64,000 nucleotides of DNA, taken from NCBI RefSeq assembly GCF_963378095.1, contig NZ_OY726397.1, positions 1,426,001 through 1,490,000 of the forward strand, given 5' to 3'. The DNA is from Mycolicibacterium sp. MU0053. GTDB lineage: Bacteria; Actinomycetota; Actinomycetes; Mycobacteriales; Mycobacteriaceae. Position 1 is the stretch's first letter, and the number at the start of each line of letters is the position of its first letter. The notes under the pieces are model-generated. The model did not search any database. It saw only the letters and a list, made by a program, of their open reading frames with translations, and had not been told where the DNA came from. Below, piece after piece: positions 54,146-62,551 of this stretch. A program made the translations under genes and the position numbers.

Positions 54146-54549
54146 GCGTTGGTCCTGTCCTGTCGGTCGTGGTCGGGTACCGGGACGTCCGGGTGGCCGT
54201 CCCGGTTGGCCAGTTCGGCAAGGTAAGCGTTGTATTCACGCAGCGCGGGGTCATCGCCGTCGCGGGGATCGGCCTTGGGACGCTCGGGAAGCAGATCCGC
54301 GGGGATCTCGGTCGGCGCGTCGCTGTCGTCCCATTGCGGCGGTGCCTCTTCGAGGCGGACGAACTTGCGGTAGGCGAAGATGCAGAACCCGGCGAAGAAC
54401 GGCCACTGGAAGGCGTAGCCGAGGTTCTGGAAGGTGCCCGAATTCGATTCGTAGCGGGTCCACTGCCACCAGCCCAGCGCCAGGCAACCACCGGCGGCGA
54501 GGATCACCAGCGCGATCAACGCCCATCTCCGACGGCGTGTAGTGGACAT
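54142..54549 (-). CDS. lprD: LprD-like membrane/lipoprotein
   Basis: 135 residues, ATG at 54549. A basic N-terminus (MSTTRRRRW) leads into a hydrophobic stretch ending AAGGCLALG. The cysteine could be a lipobox, but the -3 position is not the usual Leu, so lipidation is uncertain. A second hydrophobic segment (FQWPFFAGFCIFAYRKF) follows, then an acidic C-terminal half. It corresponds to Rv1343c by position and appearance. It is coupled to the DUF3817 gene downstream. Confidence 0.88.
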   Translation of the reverse strand: MSTTRRRRWALIALVILAAGGCLALGWWQWTRYESNSGTFQNLGYAFQWPFFAGFCIFAYRKFVRLEEAPPQWDDSDAPTEIPADLLPERPKADPRDGDDPALREYNAYLAELANRDGHPDVPVPDHDRQDRTNA

Positions 54550-54644
54550 ACCTCGAAGGTACCGCCCAGCAGGGCGGCAGCAAGAATCGAGGGGGCACGC
54601 CGCGCGCAGTTGGCCTGGTCCCAACGGTACGATCGGCGCATCAC

Positions 54645-54728
54645 GCGGGCGTGATGAAATTGGCAAACATGCCGGCTTTAGGTGCCGGTGCTCGAAAGAG
54701 TTTGTGGGTTCGAGTCCCACCGCCCGCA
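54645..54728 (+). tRNA. tRNA-Leu (anticodon UAG)
   Basis: 84 bases. Acceptor GCGGGCG pairs with CGCCCGC, followed by discriminator A at 54728; CCA is not encoded. The anticodon stem CCGGC/GCCGG (54672-54688) encloses the loop TTTAGGT, giving TAG at 54679-54681, which reads CUN leucine codons. The T arm is GTGGG-TTCGAGT-CCCAC. A long variable arm, required for tRNA-Leu, lies between. It ends 10 bases before the convergent membrane-kinase gene. Confidence 0.96.
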
Positions 54729-54738
54729 CTCCGGTGGC

Positions 54739-57114
54739 CTAGATCATCTCCTTCTTCGTCAGCCACCGCATGATCGGCCACCCCGCGAACACCGGCAGCC
54801 AGCACGTCAGAATGCGGTAGAGCAGCACCGACGGGATCGCCACGGCTGCGGGCACCCCGAAAGCCGCCAGACCGCCGATCAACGCCGCCTCGACCGCGCC
54901 GACGCCGCCGGGGGTCGGCGCCGCGGACGCCAAGGTCCCGCCGATCATCGTCACCACCGTGATGGTCACGAACGACACGTCGCCGCCGAACGCCGCGACA
55001 CTTGCCCACAACGCCAGCGCCGAACCGAGGGTGGTGCCGGCACAGCCGAGGACGATCAGCCCGAAGCGCTTGGGTTCCTTGGCGAGTTCGATGAGGTCGT
55101 TGCCGGTTTCCTTGAGCCGGGGCCGCACCTCGGTGCCCAGCCACCGGCGCAGCTTCGGGACCACCAGGAACGCGCCTACCAGACCCAGGGCCAGGCCGGC
55201 GATCAGGTACAACACCGGTGCCGAGGGCACGAAGTGCGACAGGTCCGCGGTGGCGCCGGCCACCGCGGAGAAGAAGATCAGCAGGGACACGTGCACGATG
55301 ACCTGCACCGACTGCTGCAGCGCGACGGCGGTGGTGGCCCGCACCACCCCGAGCCCGCCCTTCTGCAGGAACCGGGTCGACAAGGCCAGGCCCCCGACGC
55401 CCGCCGGGGTGGTGGTGGCGGCAAAGGTGTTGGCCACCTGCATGATCGTCAGGTTTCGGTAGCTGACCGCGCCGTCGGCGCAGGCCCACAGCGCCGCCGC
55501 GGCCCCCAGATACCGCAGGGCCGAGACGGCCAGCCCCAGCAGGGCCCAGGACCAGTCCGCCGACCGGAGTTCAGAGAAGAACGTCGGAACCGTGCTGATG
55601 AAGGGATAGGCGACGTAGACCAACGCAACCAGCAGCACCAGCTGGATCGCCTGGCTGCGGGTGAACCGGGTGATGGTCTCGGCCTGAATCTGGTCGGCGC
55701 CGGTCTGTCTCTTGACCTCGTCGCGGGCCGAGGACAGCACCATGCCGGGGTCCGACAGCGATTCCCGGAGCCGCGCGGGCATGGCGCCCTTGGTCAGCCG
55801 CCGCGACGCCGTCAACACCGCGTCTTTGCCGAAGACGTCGATCGCGGCGCTGACCGCGGCCTCGGCGCCGTAGAGGTCGGTGGTGGTGGTCAGCAGTTGG
55901 GCGATATCGGCCTGCAACTGGACGTCGGTGGCGCCGTACTCGGAATGACCGAACCCGCCGAAGAGCACCGCACCGTCGTCGACGGTGATTTCCTTGCTGC
56001 GCAGATCTCCGTGGGCGATCTGATTGCGGTGCAGCACCGCCAGTGCCTCCCACGCCTGCTCGACGGGTGTCTCGTCGGCGACGTCGTGCAGCGCCGATCC
56101 GCGCGCCGGGGTCCGGGCGAACATCGTCCAGCCGCGGTCCAGGGGCGCCACCGACATCTCGGTGGTGTTGGCGACGCCGAGGTCACCAATCGCAATCGTC
56201 ATCAGACCGCGGTGTTCGACCGCTCGCCGCATCGAGGGTTGCAGCGGCGCGGTCTCGCTGGTGCGTAGCCGCACCTTGCGCCAGAACTGACGCAGTGCGC
56301 CGCCGCTGCGTTGGTTGGGCCCGTACAACTCGACGAGCACCGTGGAGGCGGGTTCCACCGACAGGGCCGAGAGCACCAGTGGCCCGGGTCCGGCGGGCCG
56401 CACGACCGTCAGCGCCGAAGTGGTGAACCCGCGACGTGCGAGCGCCCGCACCGCGCCGTCCAGCGGCACCTCGAGCGCGGGGGTGCCGACCACCAGCACC
56501 ACCAACGCTCCGACGAACCAGCCGACCGCGAGCCCGAGCAACGAGCGGGCCGGCAGCACCGCGCTGACCACGAGATGGATGGGCACGAACGCGAGGAGAA
56601 GTGTCCACCACCAGCGCCGCCAGCGCGCCGGCAGGCCGGGGCCGGACACCGTCAGCATCGCCGCCAACATGGCGATCCAGCGCGGGTCGTCGAGGAACTG
56701 CGACAGGACCGTGTCGAGCCGATCGCTGAGATCGAAGTGCCAGGTCGGTCGGGCGATGCCGTTGCCGCTGATCGACAGCGCCAGCCCGGCGATCAGGCCG
56801 GCGGCCACGTAGGCCCCGAGCAGCTTCCACTGCCGCGCCGCGATCAAACCGATCAGGATCACGAACGGCAGCGCGAGGATCGCGATGCCGTAGGCCAGGT
56901 AGACCAGGTTGGACTGGGTGGGGGTCAGGACGCCGACGATCTCGGAGATCGACGTCTCCAGCGACTCCCATTCGTAGCGGGTGATCAGCGAACTGGTGAT
57001 GACGATCGCGAGGAACCCGGTGGCCAGGATCAGCCGAATGATGTCGTTGGTGCGCCTGCCGAGCGGTTGCAGCAGGCGGCCAGAAACGGTGATCTCGCGC
57101 CCGTCAACCCGCAT
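54739..57114 (-). CDS. Multi-domain membrane protein: N-terminal helices, degenerate kinase domain, C-terminal LPG-synthase/AglD-type region
   Basis: 791 residues, ATG at 57114. About six membrane helices lie in 25-215, then a soluble domain at about 225-465, then an eight-helix UPF0104/MprF-flippase-like region to the end (ANTFAATTTPAGVGGLALST, APTPGGVGAVEAALIGGLAA). The soluble part looks like a protein kinase or APH lobe: LAVLHRNQIAHGDLRSKEI holds HGD at 368-370, but the following metal-binding Asn is missing and the DFG motif reads LFGGFG (384-389). It is probably a pseudokinase that regulates or senses. The C-terminal region in relatives moves or modifies lipids. The start is 172 bases from the upstream TetR stop. 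Confidence 0.85.
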   Translation of the reverse strand: MRVDGREITVSGRLLQPLGRRTNDIIRLILATGFLAIVITSSLITRYEWESLETSISEIVGVLTPTQSNLVYLAYGIAILALPFVILIGLIAARQWKLLGAYVAAGLIAGLALSISGNGIARPTWHFDLSDRLDTVLSQFLDDPRWIAMLAAMLTVSGPGLPARWRRWWWTLLLAFVPIHLVVSAVLPARSLLGLAVGWFVGALVVLVVGTPALEVPLDGAVRALARRGFTTSALTVVRPAGPGPLVLSALSVEPASTVLVELYGPNQRSGGALRQFWRKVRLRTSETAPLQPSMRRAVEHRGLMTIAIGDLGVANTTEMSVAPLDRGWTMFARTPARGSALHDVADETPVEQAWEALAVLHRNQIAHGDLRSKEITVDDGAVLFGGFGHSEYGATDVQLQADIAQLLTTTTDLYGAEAAVSAAIDVFGKDAVLTASRRLTKGAMPARLRESLSDPGMVLSSARDEVKRQTGADQIQAETITRFTRSQAIQLVLLVALVYVAYPFISTVPTFFSELRSADWSWALLGLAVSALRYLGAAAALWACADGAVSYRNLTIMQVANTFAATTTPAGVGGLALSTRFLQKGGLGVVRATTAVALQQSVQVIVHVSLLIFFSAVAGATADLSHFVPSAPVLYLIAGLALGLVGAFLVVPKLRRWLGTEVRPRLKETGNDLIELAKEPKRFGLIVLGCAGTTLGSALALWASVAAFGGDVSFVTITVVTMIGGTLASAAPTPGGVGAVEAALIGGLAAFGVPAAVAIPSVLLYRILTCWLPVFAGWPIMRWLTKKEMI

Positions 57115-57211
57115 GTCTGCGAGATCCTACGGTGCCGTAGCCCACCTACCGCGTAAGCGGGTTTGAGTCGCGCCCCCGGTGGGAATCATGCTCGGGCCAG
57201 ACTTGCCTCGG

Positions 57212-57248
57212 GAACGGCCCGGTCCCTGCACAAGGGACCGGGTCGTTC
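57212..57248 (-). terminator. Strong hairpin downstream of the TetR gene
   Basis: GAACGGCCCGGTCCC at 57212-57226 pairs with 57234-57248 across a 7-base loop: 15 pairs, one of them G-U. It lies 38 bases after the TetR stop (57287) on the same strand and upstream of the membrane-kinase gene. No T-run follows, which is common for mycobacterial terminators. A leader role for the next gene is an alternative. Confidence 0.6.
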
Positions 57249-57286
57249 GATGTTCGGGGGCTCCCCGACCCCGGGATGGGTGCCTC

Positions 57287-58012
57287 TCAGGGAACGCCCT
57301 CGTCGAACACGGACGCGGCGATGACGCGGTCGATCCCCGTCTGGGTGGGGACCGGCGCTCGGTCGGTGACCGCAGCGCCGACCAAGGCGTGCAGCAAGCC
57401 GTCCGCCAGCTCGAGAACCCCGTCGACGGCAGCTGGTGCGGCGCCCGGGGCCGCCATCGTGAGTTGAATCGACACCAGGCCATGCACGCTGGTCCACAGC
57501 GTGTGGGCGCACTGGTGCAGCGGCAGCGCCAGCGGGTGACCGGCGTCGGCGCACTCGCGCAGCCCCCGGCGCAGCGGGCCGGAGACCTGCCGCGCGGGAT
57601 GGTGGCCGAGTTGTTCGGGGTCCCCGACCGGCTGTCGCACTTGGTACATCAACCGGTAGCGGCCGGGGTTCGCCAGTGCGAACCGGCAGTAGGCGTGTAG
57701 CTGTGCGCGCAGCCGATCCCGGGGGCCGGCGTCGGTCCCGACGGCCTGTTCGGCGGTCTGCATCGCCGCGGCCAGCTGCGTGTACTTGTCGGCCAGGGCG
57801 GCCCACACCAGTTCGGCCTTGTCGGTGAAATGCAGATAGATGCTGGGTGCGGCGACGCCGACTTCCTGAGCGACCGCGCGCATGGTCAGCTTCTCGTCGC
57901 TGCCCCATTCGTCCAGCAGCCGGTTCACCGCGGCCAGGATCTCCTCGCGGAGCTGGTCGCCGTGACCGCGTCGGCTGCGGGGCCGCGGGCCCTTTGCTGC
58001 GGTGTGTTGCAC
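57287..58012 (-). CDS. TetR-family regulator
   Basis: 241 residues from GTG at 58012, with GGAGGTG just upstream. The HTH is at about 20-66 (REEILAAVNRLLDEWGSDEK, then VAAPSIYLHFTDKAELV). The C-terminal domain has a TetR_C_13/WHG-type pattern: LHAYCRFALANPGRYRLMYQ and TLWTSVHGLVSIQLTM. It is divergent from the fused dehydrogenase-CMD gene across 113 bases holding an AT-rich inverted repeat at 58090-58107. It probably represses that gene, itself or both. Confidence 0.9.
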   Translation of the reverse strand: MQHTAAKGPRPRSRRGHGDQLREEILAAVNRLLDEWGSDEKLTMRAVAQEVGVAAPSIYLHFTDKAELVWAALADKYTQLAAAMQTAEQAVGTDAGPRDRLRAQLHAYCRFALANPGRYRLMYQVRQPVGDPEQLGHHPARQVSGPLRRGLRECADAGHPLALPLHQCAHTLWTSVHGLVSIQLTMAAPGAAPAAVDGVLELADGLLHALVGAAVTDRAPVPTQTGIDRVIAASVFDEGVP

Positions 58013-58089
58013 AGTTCACCTCCGGATGTGCCAGGAATCACCAGGCCAGCGGCCTGTTCTGGGTCTATAGCCGAGCTAAGCTTCAAGAT

Positions 58090-58107
58090 AACTGAACATT
58101 GTTAGTT
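58090..58107. promoter_or_regulatory. Candidate TetR operator upstream of the fusion gene
   Basis: AACTGAACATTGTTAGTT is an imperfect inverted repeat with outer arms AACT/AGTT and an inner AACA-T-TGTT core. It lies 18 bases before the ATG at 58126 and is the only AT-rich symmetric site in the divergent interval. Size and position suit a TetR dimer. Binding is inferred. Confidence 0.45.
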
Positions 58108-58125
58108 TATGTGATGGAGGTCGCA

Positions 58126-59442
58126 ATGACTGCACAACCCGAAGAATTGGTGTCGCCATTCGTCGACACTGATTCGCCGGCCCGCGAGGTCGAGGCCCCG
58201 GCCGCGGCCGGCGGGATCGCGCCCCGCGCCGGTGTGATCGGCCTCGGCATGATCGGCGGCGGGGTGGCGGTGAGCCTGGAGGCGCGCGGCCGGATCCCGG
58301 TCGTCCACGACGTCCGCGGCGAGGCGGCCGCGGACCTGGGCTTGGCGCTGGCGGCGCCGACCCCCGCCGAGGTGGCCGCCGTCAGTGACGTGGTGCTGAT
58401 CGCGGTGGTGGACGCCGCCCAGGTCCGCGAGGTGCTGCGCGGCGGGGACGGGGTGCTCGCCGGGGCCCGGCCCGGCCTGATCGTGGCGTTGCTGTCAACG
58501 CTGGCGGTGCCCGAGGTACTCGACGTGGCCGAGGAGTGTCGCCCCTACGGAGTGGCGGTGCTCGACTGCGGTGTGACACCGGGCGATCAGGCCGCCAGTA
58601 ACGGCATGGTGGCCATGGTCGGCGGGGACGACGACACCGTGCGCCGAGCGATGCCGGTGCTGTCCGACTTCGCGAAGAAGGTAGTGCACTGCGGTCCGCT
58701 GGGCGCCGGCATGGCCACCAAGATCGCCCGCAACGTCTTGACCTATGGCACCTGGCGCGCCGCCCATGAGGCCGCCGAACTGGCGCGCGCCGCAGGGGTG
58801 GATCCGCGGACCCTCATCGAGGTGGTCGAGGACGCCGACCCCACCGGTTCGACGATGTTCACCTGGCTGCGCACCAGCATCGACGCCCCCGAACTCGCCA
58901 CCGAGGCGGGCCCGCAGGTGCTGCACCTGATGGACAAGGATCTGGCGGCGGCACAAGACCTGGCAGCCAAGAGCGGTGTCGAGGTGCCGCTGATCGACGC
59001 CGCACGCGACCACGCCGCCGACACGTTGGGGATCGTGGTGGACCGGCCCGCGGCCGACCGCACCGAACGGGGCCTGCAGACCATGGACAAGGTCTACGGC
59101 ACCGGGTTGGCCGCGCACATGCCCGAGGAGCGCACGCCGGCCACGGCCATGACCATCGATCACCTATTCGGCGAAATCTGGTCGCGGCCGGGACTTTCAC
59201 TGCGTGATCGCCGCCTGGTGGTCCTCGGAGCCACCGCGATGCTGGGGCGCGCGGACCTGATCGAGGTGCAGGTACGTGGCGCGCTGATCAATGGTGAACT
59301 CACCGAGGACGAGCTGGAAGAGATTGTCCTGCAGCTGCACTACTACGCGGGGTGGGGCAACGGCACCGCGGTGCAGGCCGGGGTGAACGCGGCGCTTCAG
59401 AGCTGGCAGGGCGGCTACGTCGCGCCCGGTGAGAGTTCGTAG
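58126..59442 (+). CDS. Fused beta-hydroxyacid dehydrogenase and carboxymuconolactone decarboxylase-type protein
   Basis: 438 residues, ATG at 58126 with GGAGG five bases upstream. Residues about 34-310 form a 3-hydroxyisobutyrate-dehydrogenase-like enzyme: NAD motif VIGLGMIGGGVA (37-48), LDCGVTPGDQAAS in place of the usual substrate loop, and GAGMATKIARN with the likely catalytic Lys199. Residues about 318-430 are a CMD domain (KVYGTGLAAHMPEERTPAT, QVRGALINGELTEDELEEI, HYYAGWGNG) without the CxxC of AhpD. The same two domains occur as separate genes at 61637 and 62548. The first domain would oxidise a 3-hydroxyacid and the second would act on or bind the product; both roles are inferred. A 28-base tail overlap with the convergent cyclase gene is present. 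Confidence 0.9.
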   Translation: MTAQPEELVSPFVDTDSPAREVEAPAAAGGIAPRAGVIGLGMIGGGVAVSLEARGRIPVVHDVRGEAAADLGLALAAPTPAEVAAVSDVVLIAVVDAAQVREVLRGGDGVLAGARPGLIVALLSTLAVPEVLDVAEECRPYGVAVLDCGVTPGDQAASNGMVAMVGGDDDTVRRAMPVLSDFAKKVVHCGPLGAGMATKIARNVLTYGTWRAAHEAAELARAAGVDPRTLIEVVEDADPTGSTMFTWLRTSIDAPELATEAGPQVLHLMDKDLAAAQDLAAKSGVEVPLIDAARDHAADTLGIVVDRPAADRTERGLQTMDKVYGTGLAAHMPEERTPATAMTIDHLFGEIWSRPGLSLRDRRLVVLGATAMLGRADLIEVQVRGALINGELTEDELEEIVLQLHYYAGWGNGTAVQAGVNAALQSWQGGYVAPGESS

Positions 59443-60959
59443 TCGCCGGCTGCAACCAACGGTTGGTGGAGTTGCGTCGGGGTGCTGCGGCCACGCAGTA
59501 CCTCGGCGCCGACATGCGCCCACCGGCGCCGTTCGGACTCGTCGCAGGATTGCAGTACAGCGCCCGAGCACAGCACGCGCGCCGGACTGGCCTTGGCCCG
59601 ATCGGCCAGGCGCGCCGCCTCGTTCACCGGATCGCCGATCACCGTGTACTCGAAGCGGTTCTCCGCACCCACGAACCCGGCGAACACCTGTCCGGCCGTG
59701 ACGCCGATACCGAAGTCGAGTTGGGGCTGCTCGGCCAATCGGCTGCTCAGATCCCGGGCGGTCGCCGCCGCATCACCGGCGGCGTCCTCGGTCGGTACGG
59801 GCGCGCCGAATACCACCAGCGCGGCGTCCCCCTGAAACTTGTTGATGAATCCGCCGCGTTGCTCAACGACAGCGACCACCGTCCCGTAGAAGTCATTGAT
59901 CACATCGGCGACTTCCTGCGGTGGCCTGTCGGCGGCGAACTGCGTGAATCCGGAGAGATCGACGAAGAGCACCGACACTTCGCAGACATCGCGGTAGAGT
60001 GACTCGTTGCGTTCGACCAACAGGCGGACCACGTCATCGCCGACGTGGCGGCCGAACAGGTCGCGCAGCCGGTCGCGCTCGCGCAATCCGGCCACCATCC
60101 GGTTGAATCCGCTTTGCAGCAGCCCGATTTCGGAGCGTTCGTAGACGTCGACGCGTCGCCGGATATCGCCGCGCTCGACATCGGCCATGGCCTCGACCAC
60201 CTCGCGCACCGGATCGGAGATCGAGCGCGAGACGAGCACCATGCCGCGCAGGCCCCACAACACCGCGACGGCGCACAGCACCAGCACCGGTATCTCGACC
60301 GAGGACGCCTGATCGATGATCCAGCCGTGCGAGCGGATCAGGATCAGCAGCGCCACCCCCACGCTGGGCAGGGCGCAGCACAGCACCCACATCATCAGCA
60401 GGCGAGCGATGACCCCCGGCGCGTTATCCGCGGAGTCACGGTGCACCCCATACGGATCCGCGGCGGCGCTGAGCGGATGTAAAGGGCGCATGGTCAGTAA
60501 CAACGCCGTGCACACGGCGGCGGTGGCGCCGAAGAACACCGCCGGTCCTACCAGGACCGTCACGCTGAGTGCGTCGCCGAGGTTCGTCAGCACCACCACG
60601 GCGCCGCTGCCGGCCCAGGTCGCGACCAACAGAATGGTGGTGCGGCGCACCACCCGCAGCGCCGAACGGCGTTGCCGCGGTGTGGGTGTGGCCTCGTCGA
60701 CGTACCAGCGCAAACTGGGCAGCACATTCGCCAGGCTGCCCACCGCCACCACGATCACCGCCACCACCGCCAACGCGATGATCAGACCGGTGCTCGCATC
60801 GGTGAACGGGGGTTGGTTCTCGTTGAGTGTTTCGCGGCGCAGCGCGGTCATCACCAGCACGACCTCGGTGACCGCGAGCAGGTGAGCGATGGTGACGCCG
60901 GCGGTGTAGCGCAACGCGAGCTCGGTTGCGCTGGCCCGCCCCTCAGCCGTCGTCGCCAC
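59415..60959 (-). CDS. Membrane adenylate cyclase with HAMP domain
   Basis: 514 residues from GTG at 60959. A TTG at 60968 directly abuts the GGAG and is less likely. Six hydrophobic helices occur in about 15-245, HAMP at about 243-300, and a class III cyclase domain at about 325-490. Metals bind at Asp334 (FVDLSGFT) and Asp378 (NKFQGDA). Lys374, Asp443 (VIGDPVNEAAR), Asn446 and Arg450 are all present, so the adenine-selecting Asp missing in the relative at 25394 is retained here. It is an Rv1318c-type cyclase. Its start overlaps the TetR gene end by 17 bases, so the two are cotranscribed. Confidence 0.92.
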   Translation of the reverse strand: MATTAEGRASATELALRYTAGVTIAHLLAVTEVVLVMTALRRETLNENQPPFTDASTGLIIALAVVAVIVVAVGSLANVLPSLRWYVDEATPTPRQRRSALRVVRRTTILLVATWAGSGAVVVLTNLGDALSVTVLVGPAVFFGATAAVCTALLLTMRPLHPLSAAADPYGVHRDSADNAPGVIARLLMMWVLCCALPSVGVALLILIRSHGWIIDQASSVEIPVLVLCAVAVLWGLRGMVLVSRSISDPVREVVEAMADVERGDIRRRVDVYERSEIGLLQSGFNRMVAGLRERDRLRDLFGRHVGDDVVRLLVERNESLYRDVCEVSVLFVDLSGFTQFAADRPPQEVADVINDFYGTVVAVVEQRGGFINKFQGDAALVVFGAPVPTEDAAGDAAATARDLSSRLAEQPQLDFGIGVTAGQVFAGFVGAENRFEYTVIGDPVNEAARLADRAKASPARVLCSGAVLQSCDESERRRWAHVGAEVLRGRSTPTQLHQPLVAAGDYELSPGAT

Positions 60960-61572
60960 GCGCTCCAACTCCGATACCGCCGAGACAGAACCCCATCAGG
61001 TGCTCCACGTCGGCGCGCGGCGGCCGGTGACCGGAACCGAGGTAGCGCCGCAGAGTGCCCATCGTGCAATGGAATACCGCATCGCCGTCCCGGTCGGGGT
61101 CGCTACGGCCCATCGCCGCGATAGGGGCGGTCAGCAGTTCCCGCAGCGGCGCCATGATTTCGTCGTCGGGGGTTCGGCGTTGCGCGATCGCCGACATCTG
61201 CACGATGGTGGCGCGACACATCCGGAACCGATGCGGGTCGGTCAGCTGCGCAAGCAGGCCCTCGACCCAGCAGGTGACCTGATCGACGGGGTCGGGCCGG
61301 GCGGCCATGTCGGTGGCGATCGCTGCGGTGACGATCCCGATCCCGCGCTCCATCACCGCCATCACCAGGTCGTCCTTACCGCGAAAGTGGCGGTAGAAGG
61401 TCTTGTTGCACGTCCCCGCCGCGGCGATGATGTCGCTGACCCGAGGCGGCTCGGGAGCCGACGAGGACATCACTCGCAGGGCCGCACCGAGGATGACCGC
61501 GACCTCGGGGTCGGTGGAATCGACGGCACCACCGCGACCACCGGCGGCCTGGCTCGTCGTCAAAGCGTCCAC
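60943..61572 (-). CDS. TetR-family regulator
   Basis: 209 residues from GTG at 61572. HTH at about 28-72: VILGAALRVMSSSAPEPPRV, then AAGTCNKTFYRHFRGKDDLV. The ligand domain carries VTCWVEGLLAQLTDPHRFRM. It overlaps the cyclase gene by 17 bases and starts 64 bases after the dehydrogenase stop. A palindrome at 61588-61602, 15 bases before the start, suggests autoregulation. It may control cyclase production or the upstream acid-degradation genes. Confidence 0.88.
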   Translation of the reverse strand: MDALTTSQAAGGRGGAVDSTDPEVAVILGAALRVMSSSAPEPPRVSDIIAAAGTCNKTFYRHFRGKDDLVMAVMERGIGIVTAAIATDMAARPDPVDQVTCWVEGLLAQLTDPHRFRMCRATIVQMSAIAQRRTPDDEIMAPLRELLTAPIAAMGRSDPDRDGDAVFHCTMGTLRRYLGSGHRPPRADVEHLMGFCLGGIGVGARGDDG

Positions 61573-61587
61573 TCGCTCATTCGTGCT

Positions 61588-61602
61588 GAGAATAGTCTTC
61601 TC
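61588..61602. promoter_or_regulatory. Candidate autoregulatory operator of the TetR gene
   Basis: GAGAA-TAGTC-TTCTC is a perfect inverted repeat with 5-base arms, centred about 23 bases before the TetR start at 61572. Position over the expected promoter suits autorepression. Short palindromes arise by chance, so confidence is modest. Confidence 0.35.
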
Positions 61603-61619
61603 CCCAGCTGCGCTGGGGA
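61601..61619 (-). terminator. Hairpin after the beta-hydroxyacid dehydrogenase gene
   Basis: TCCCCAGC-TGC-GCTGGGGA forms a perfect 8-pair stem with a 3-base loop, 17 bases downstream of the stop at 61637 on the minus strand. No T-run follows. It would separate the SDR-CMD-dehydrogenase transcript from the TetR-cyclase transcript. Confidence 0.5.
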
Positions 61620-61636
61620 TTTCCCCGTAACTGCCA

Positions 61637-62551
61637 TTAGGCGGTGTTCGGCGTGGGCCGCGCGGCCACGGTGACCCCGGCCGCCCGCTCGATGGGCTTG
61701 ACCACCGACGTGAAATCGGATTCGGCGCCCTCCTCGGCCACCGTGGTTTCCCAGCATCGAGCGATCCCGTCGACGATCTCGGTGGGCACCCCGAGGATGT
61801 GCGCCTCCTCGAGATATAGCCGGATGTCCTTGACCATCAGGCCCGTTGCGAACCCATAGTCGAAGGTGCGGGGCAGCACCGCCCGCGGGAACTTGTCCCG
61901 GCTCGCGTGGGTGCCCCCGGAACTCGCGTTCAGGACGTCGATCATCACCGCCGGATCGAGTCCGGCCCGGACTCCCATCACCATGGCCTCGGCGGTGGCG
62001 GCCAGCGCCGTCGCCGCCAGCATGTTGTTCACCAGCTTCATCGTCTGCGCCGCCCCGGGCGACTCACCGACGAACACCGTCCGGCCCAGGATCTGCAGAA
62101 CCGGGTCCACGATGTCGAACTCGGTGCGCGACCCCGAGACCATCAGTGCCAGCGTGCCCTGCTCGGCGCCGTGCACCCCGCCGCTGACCGGACAGTCCAG
62201 CGCGGCGATACCACGCGCGGCCAGTTGCCCGTGGATGCGCCGGGCGGCGGGGCTGCCCACCGTGGACAAATCGACGAACCGCGCGATGCGGCCACCCGTG
62301 GACGCCGCCTCAGCCACCGCCTCGGCCACCTGCACGGAGATGGCCGGGCCCGGCAGGCTGGCCAGCACGGTCGGCGCGCGGTCGGCGACGCCGGTGGGAT
62401 CTGAGGCACGGTGCGCGCCCAGGCCGACCGCTGCCTCGACGACCTCGCGGCGGGTGTCGAAGACCGTCACCGAGTGACCGGCGGCCAGCAGGCGGCGCAG
62501 CATCGGCATGCCCATGTGGCCCAGGCCGATGAACCCGAGGTCGGCGGTCAC
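61637..62551 (-). CDS. 3-hydroxyisobutyrate dehydrogenase-like NAD(P)-dependent oxidoreductase
   Basis: 304 residues from GTG at 62551, overlapping the CMD stop by 4 bases (GTGA). NAD motif GFIGLGHMGMPM at 6-17. Substrate loop VDLSTVGSPAA and DCPVSGGVHGAEQGTLALMV are canonical. The catalytic Lys is in GAAQTMKLVNNML. It oxidises a 3-hydroxyacid or related beta-hydroxy substrate. It differs from the fusion protein at 58126 in having the standard DCPVSGG loop. It is last in the SDR-CMD-dehydrogenase operon. Confidence 0.93.
   Translation of the reverse strand: MTADLGFIGLGHMGMPMLRRLLAAGHSVTVFDTRREVVEAAVGLGAHRASDPTGVADRAPTVLASLPGPAISVQVAEAVAEAASTGGRIARFVDLSTVGSPAARRIHGQLAARGIAALDCPVSGGVHGAEQGTLALMVSGSRTEFDIVDPVLQILGRTVFVGESPGAAQTMKLVNNMLAATALAATAEAMVMGVRAGLDPAVMIDVLNASSGGTHASRDKFPRAVLPRTFDYGFATGLMVKDIRLYLEEAHILGVPTEIVDGIARCWETTVAEEGAESDFTSVVKPIERAAGVTVAARPTPNTA

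Noticed and set aside
54645..54740. tRNA-Leu as an integration site for a mobile element
   Set aside because: No integrase, no repeated tRNA 3' end and no phage or plasmid genes were seen nearby.
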